In this document: positions 21,734 through 24,673 of the stretch, in pieces
How the letters are laid out: every line of letters begins with the position of its first letter
Position numbering within the stretch: the first letter of the stretch is position 1
Source of the DNA: Candidatus Zipacnadia bacterium
GTDB lineage: Bacteria; Armatimonadota; Zipacnadia; Zipacnadales; Zipacnadaceae
Assembly (NCBI GenBank): GCA_029821215.1
Contig: JALGTV010000008.1
Location: forward strand, 1-24,673
Direction of reading: 5' to 3'
DNA: 24,673 bases
Notes under the pieces: model-generated
What the model saw: the letters and a program-made list of their open reading frames with translations, nothing else
What the model was told of the DNA's origin: nothing
Databases searched by the model: none
Made by a program: the position numbers and the translations under genes

Positions 21734-23773
21734 ATGTTGGAGGGTAGCCTCCAAGTATTCACTCATATAGCTCTTATGTTGGTGGCCTTCGCGATTGGCG
21801 AGCGCTTCGAGCTGCGTGAGTTACGCTCGTCGGCGCAGACACTGATTAGAGTAAGCGCGGGCGAAGGCTTATTCACCCTCGTGCTGGTGGCTGTGGGGGT
21901 GGGAGTGACTGCATATCTGATGGGCGTGGGAGGTGAGGGGACTGGGATGGTCCAAGCTGTCGCGATCGGCTTGATATGCGCCAGCATCGCCGTGGCCACG
22001 GCGCCAGCGGCAACACTTATTGTGATGCGCGAGTTGGGGGCGCGCGGCGCGCTCTCGCGCTTGGTGCTGTCCGATGTAGTGGTCAACAACGTGCTGAGCA
22101 TCAGTCTCTTCGGTATAATGGTCACCGCTGCTCAGGTCCTATTGGGGACTGGCGGACAGATCGGGTTTGCGCAGGTCTTAGCGCCCGTGACCGAGACGGT
22201 CCTGTCTCTATCCCTGGGGATTGTTGTCGGTCTGGCATGTGATTACATCGTACACCGTCTCACTCGCAGGGATAACGTGCTGATTGTGTCTCTGGCCGCG
22301 ATATTGTTCGTCGGCGGTTTCGCTGGCACTATGGGACTATCTTCTCTACTGGCTGGAGTGGCGGCGGGCTTTGCCATCGTCAACCGCGACCGGCGTGACG
22401 TCAGAGCGTTCCGTGCCCTCAACGACTTCGAGCCCCCGATCTATGGAATTTTCTTTGCACTCGCCGGCGTACAGTTGCATCTGCAAGGGCTGCTGGCAGC
22501 CGGGATGTTGGGCGCAGTCTTTGTAATAACGCGGGCGGTGGGCAAGTACTTCGGTGCTTGGCTCGGGGGCCACATCGCCGGTATAAAGCCCCGCCAGGCA
22601 AGCTCACTGGGACTGGCCCTGCTGCCCCAGGCAGGTTTGGCCATCGGGTTGGCCTATCTGGTCCGGGAGGACCCAACCCTGGCGCCTATTCAGACGGTTG
22701 TCATCAACTTGGTCACGGTGAGCATCGTCATAAACGAGCTCATCGGTCCATCACTGGTTCGACTTGCAGTCCTTAGGGCAGGCGAGGTCACCGCGCCTGA
22801 GCGGCCGGCAGCGGCGAGTCTTCCGCGACCAGAACCCGAGACTGCAGAGGCGGGTGTGGAGAAGGAGGTGGAGGTGGCCCCCTGGTCTCAGAGGAAGCTG
22901 CAGCCCCCCGAGCGGACCAACGCCTGCGTCCTTATCGCCCTCGCCCAGCCAGCCAGCGTCAGAGCTCTTACTCGGCTGGGCACACTGCTTGGTCACTACT
23001 ACGGCGCTAGCCCGATAGCTGTACGCGTGGTTAGACCGGAAGAGCAACAAGACTATTGGAATGAGGTGGGCGAGCAGGAGACCATCCAGATGTTCCGCAT
23101 CGCTGTACACGAGGCAGATACGCTGGGTTACAAGCTTCATACCGAGCTTGAGACGCACGAGGAGATTGCAGAGGGCATCCTTCGTACCGCCCGCGACCAC
23201 AACGCCCAGGCGATAGTCCTGGGTTATCCGCATAGCCCCAGATCACATCGCTTCGCCGAGATCGCCGACGGGGTCGTCCGCGGTGCGGACTGCTTAGTGG
23301 TGGCGGTGAAATTCGCTGGCCCCTTGGCGGGTGGGCGCCTACTGATTCCCGTCACGCAGGTGCAGGATATGGACGTCGTGCGGCCAGTACTGCGGGCGCT
23401 CGGCGCCGTCGCCGAACACACCATTACCCTGCTGAGGCTAATGCCCCCGGAATGTGGTACGGACGAGTTACGACAGGCTGAGGAGGAGGTGCAGAGCTGG
23501 TGTATCAGTCGTCCGATGGCCGGTGAGCTAAGTATCCAGGCAGTCGCCGCCGAGTCCAGGGTACATCGGATACTGGAGGCTGCTGATGACCACCACGTGC
23601 TCATTATGGCCACACACCCCGAGGGCGGCTTACGTCAGGCCTTCTTCGGCTCTCTCGCCCGAGAGGTGGCTCAGCAGATCAATCGCACCACACTGCTCGT
23701 TCATCGCGGACAGGCCATGTGCACCTCAAATGGGAGCGAGCGACAGCCGCAACCAGCCGACCGTCCGAATTAG
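21734..23773 (+). CDS. CPA2-type cation/proton antiporter with two C-terminal USP domains (N-terminus lost by frameshift)
   Basis: This 679-aa frame is open upstream to 21701. ATG 21734 lacks a Shine-Dalgarno, so it is probably the body of a gene that began near 21621. Residues 1-350 are a Na+/H+ exchanger domain with about ten helices, for example ALMLVAFAIGERFELREL and ATAPAATLIVMRELGARG. A Glu/Pro-rich linker and two universal stress protein (USP) domains (about 390-520 and 525-665) follow. Such fusions are thought to couple ion exchange to nucleotide or stress sensing. At the position where the family has an ion-binding Asp pair (x-x-D-D-V), this protein has Asn118-Asn119 (VVVNNVLSI). With the broken N-terminus, its activity is doubtful. 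Confidence 0.8.
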   Translation: MLEGSLQVFTHIALMLVAFAIGERFELRELRSSAQTLIRVSAGEGLFTLVLVAVGVGVTAYLMGVGGEGTGMVQAVAIGLICASIAVATAPAATLIVMRELGARGALSRLVLSDVVVNNVLSISLFGIMVTAAQVLLGTGGQIGFAQVLAPVTETVLSLSLGIVVGLACDYIVHRLTRRDNVLIVSLAAILFVGGFAGTMGLSSLLAGVAAGFAIVNRDRRDVRAFRALNDFEPPIYGIFFALAGVQLHLQGLLAAGMLGAVFVITRAVGKYFGAWLGGHIAGIKPRQASSLGLALLPQAGLAIGLAYLVREDPTLAPIQTVVINLVTVSIVINELIGPSLVRLAVLRAGEVTAPERPAAASLPRPEPETAEAGVEKEVEVAPWSQRKLQPPERTNACVLIALAQPASVRALTRLGTLLGHYYGASPIAVRVVRPEEQQDYWNEVGEQETIQMFRIAVHEADTLGYKLHTELETHEEIAEGILRTARDHNAQAIVLGYPHSPRSHRFAEIADGVVRGADCLVVAVKFAGPLAGGRLLIPVTQVQDMDVVRPVLRALGAVAEHTITLLRLMPPECGTDELRQAEEEVQSWCISRPMAGELSIQAVAAESRVHRILEAADDHHVLIMATHPEGGLRQAFFGSLAREVAQQINRTTLLVHRGQAMCTSNGSERQPQPADRPN

Positions 23774-23947
23774 CCGGGGTTGGAAGATCACACAACAATT
23801 ATTGCTCATGGCCTGGACTGTGGTCAGCCGTTGTCGCTTTCTCATGTCTGAGTTATTTCTGATCCATCCAGACAAGTTACTGGCGATGGCCCAACAACCT
23901 TAGTAGTTTGTAACACTGGTACCTATCTCCACTGGAGAACACCTGTC

Positions 23948-24304
23948 TTGCACCCTCTCGCTAAGAAACATTTTGCCAAAGTATTGGAATCATACGAAAT
24001 ATTGGGACCTAACAGAGACTGCCAATACTATCCGTGCCATTGTACTGTAGAAGATTGTACTTGGTGTTATTGCCCCTTTTACCCCTGTGAGGATGAATTA
24101 TTAGGGGAATACGTGATAAGTACCAGAACAGGAAAAAGAGTTTGGTCGTGCAGGAATTGTAGCTGGATTCACGATAAAGATATTGCTCAAAAAGTACTCG
24201 ACGAGTTGAAAAATCTGGGGGTAAGTAGTCCAGAAGATATAGAAAAAGTACATGATAAACTTGTTAAGATTAAACAGATAAAATGGTCCCCCGAAGCAAG
24301 GTAG
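23948..24304 (+). CDS. Cysteine-rich small-domain protein (PF04071-like)
   Basis: This 118-aa protein starts at TTG 23948, with GGAG 10 nt upstream; no better start is available before the conserved region. Nine Cys form the family pattern: YYPCHC, DCTWCYCPFYPCED, then VWSCRNCSWIH (Cys 25, 30, 32, 37, 40, 42, 47, 68, 71). From memory this fits the cysteine-rich small domain known mainly in archaea and anaerobic bacteria, sometimes next to or fused with cobalamin biosynthesis enzymes. It probably binds metal or Fe-S; its role is not established. The coding sequence is clearly richer in A/T, with AAA, ATA and TTA codons, than its neighbours, suggesting recent transfer. Its 3' end overlaps the methyltransferase start by 22 nt. 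Confidence 0.8.
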   Translation: MHPLAKKHFAKVLESYEILGPNRDCQYYPCHCTVEDCTWCYCPFYPCEDELLGEYVISTRTGKRVWSCRNCSWIHDKDIAQKVLDELKNLGVSSPEDIEKVHDKLVKIKQIKWSPEAR

Positions 24305-24673
24305 AAATCAGCGGCCACTGGGCTCCGTACTACGATTACCTCATGGATTTGCTTTTCCTGGGCACCTATCCGCGTTTTATGGCTGACGTCGTGGACAAGA
24401 TGCAGGTAGAGCCCGGAGACGAGATTATTGACCTGGGGGCGGGAACAGGTCGTAATGCACGTCTGCTACTGAATAGGGTGGGCCCCACCGGTCGCATCGT
24501 CGGTGTTGACATCAGCCCACAGATGCTTGCGCGTGCCCGACGGCGGTGCGAACGTTACCCTGAGATAAGTTTCGTACAACACCGCATCGAACAGCCTTTG
24601 CCGTTCACTGAGGAGTTCGATAAGGTGTTTATCTCGTTTGTACTCCATGGCTTTGAAGACGAAGACAAGCGCC
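24283..24673 (+). CDS. Class I SAM-dependent methyltransferase (partial, runs off window)
   Basis: The frame from ATG 24283 is open to the window end (130 codons). It begins VPRSKVEISGHWAPYYDYLM and then shows motif I IDLGAGTGRNA (about residues 50-60), the post-motif I acidic loop GVDIS, and FVLHGFEDED near motif IV. This is the Rossmann methyltransferase fold of the UbiE/MenG-like group, which uses S-adenosylmethionine. The substrate cannot be named. An in-frame stop at 24271-24273 excludes any earlier start, and no Shine-Dalgarno is evident, so translation may depend on the overlapping Cys-rich gene. Base composition returns to the GC-rich level of the rest of the window. Confidence 0.85.
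   Translation, partial: MVPRSKVEISGHWAPYYDYLMDLLFLGTYPRFMADVVDKMQVEPGDEIIDLGAGTGRNARLLLNRVGPTGRIVGVDISPQMLARARRRCERYPEISFVQHRIEQPLPFTEEFDKVFISFVLHGFEDEDKR

Noticed and set aside
23774..23947. Possible small gene in the gap after the antiporter (a 31-codon frame from 23809)
   Set aside because: No Shine-Dalgarno, no recognised domain and no conserved-looking features; treated as non-coding.
24466..24648. Minus-strand frame over the window's 3' end
   Set aside because: It is antisense to motif I and later parts of an unmistakable methyltransferase.

Overview
The window looks like a chromosomal segment of a moderately GC-rich bacterium, most likely Armatimonadota or a close relative. That placement is an inference. 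It rests on a Gram-negative-style complex I gene (nuoN), a long-chain polyprenyl diphosphate synthase, an N-terminally conserved pseudopilin of the kind abundant in Armatimonadota and Planctomycetota, and intergenic short-hairpin repeats like those of these phyla. There is no rRNA, tRNA, CRISPR array or recognisable insertion sequence.

Layout. (1) 1-2479, plus strand: the 3' part of nuoN, broken by a 14-bp tandem duplication, then a polyprenyl diphosphate synthase. (2) 9310 down to 2492, minus strand: a nine-gene, tightly packed run with a candidate promoter near 9376-9404. It encodes a PilC/GspF platform protein, a TPR membrane protein, panC, panD, nadC, a secreted discoidin/SGNH-like protein whose catalytic residues are all replaced, a small membrane protein, a lipoprotein and a pseudopilin. 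Pantothenate and NAD synthesis genes thus sit inside an envelope/pilus-like operon. (3) 10579-9584, minus: a lone xylose-isomerase-like TIM-barrel protein. (4) 10814-about 14206, plus: a CHASE2-class III adenylate cyclase, a FecR-domain membrane protein, and a decayed third reading frame. (5) 18985-14522, minus: the DUF4129 - DUF4350 - MoxR ATPase - DUF58 cluster. The DUF58 gene is bracketed by two arrays of hairpin repeats in inverted orientation. (6) 19337-19107, minus: a small Cys/His-rich protein with its own clear terminator. (7) 19540-21167, plus: a coiled-coil protein and an SPFH protein ending in two zinc ribbons. (8) About 21200-23773, plus: the remnant of a sugar isomerase-like gene and a CPA2-type cation/proton antiporter with two C-terminal USP domains. 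The antiporter is broken near its N-terminus and has Asn-Asn where the family normally carries acidic ion-binding residues. (9) 23948-end, plus: an AT-rich Cys-rich small-domain gene overlapping a SAM methyltransferase that runs off the window.

Themes. Two probable signalling or envelope modules stand out: the CHASE2 cyclase/FecR pair and the MoxR/DUF58/DUF4350/DUF4129 set. The density of lesions is also notable: the nuoN duplication, two gene remnants and the antiporter break. They are either real decay or consensus errors, and read-level data are needed to tell. The hairpin arrays around DUF58 and the AT-rich Cys-rich gene are the strongest structural anomalies.
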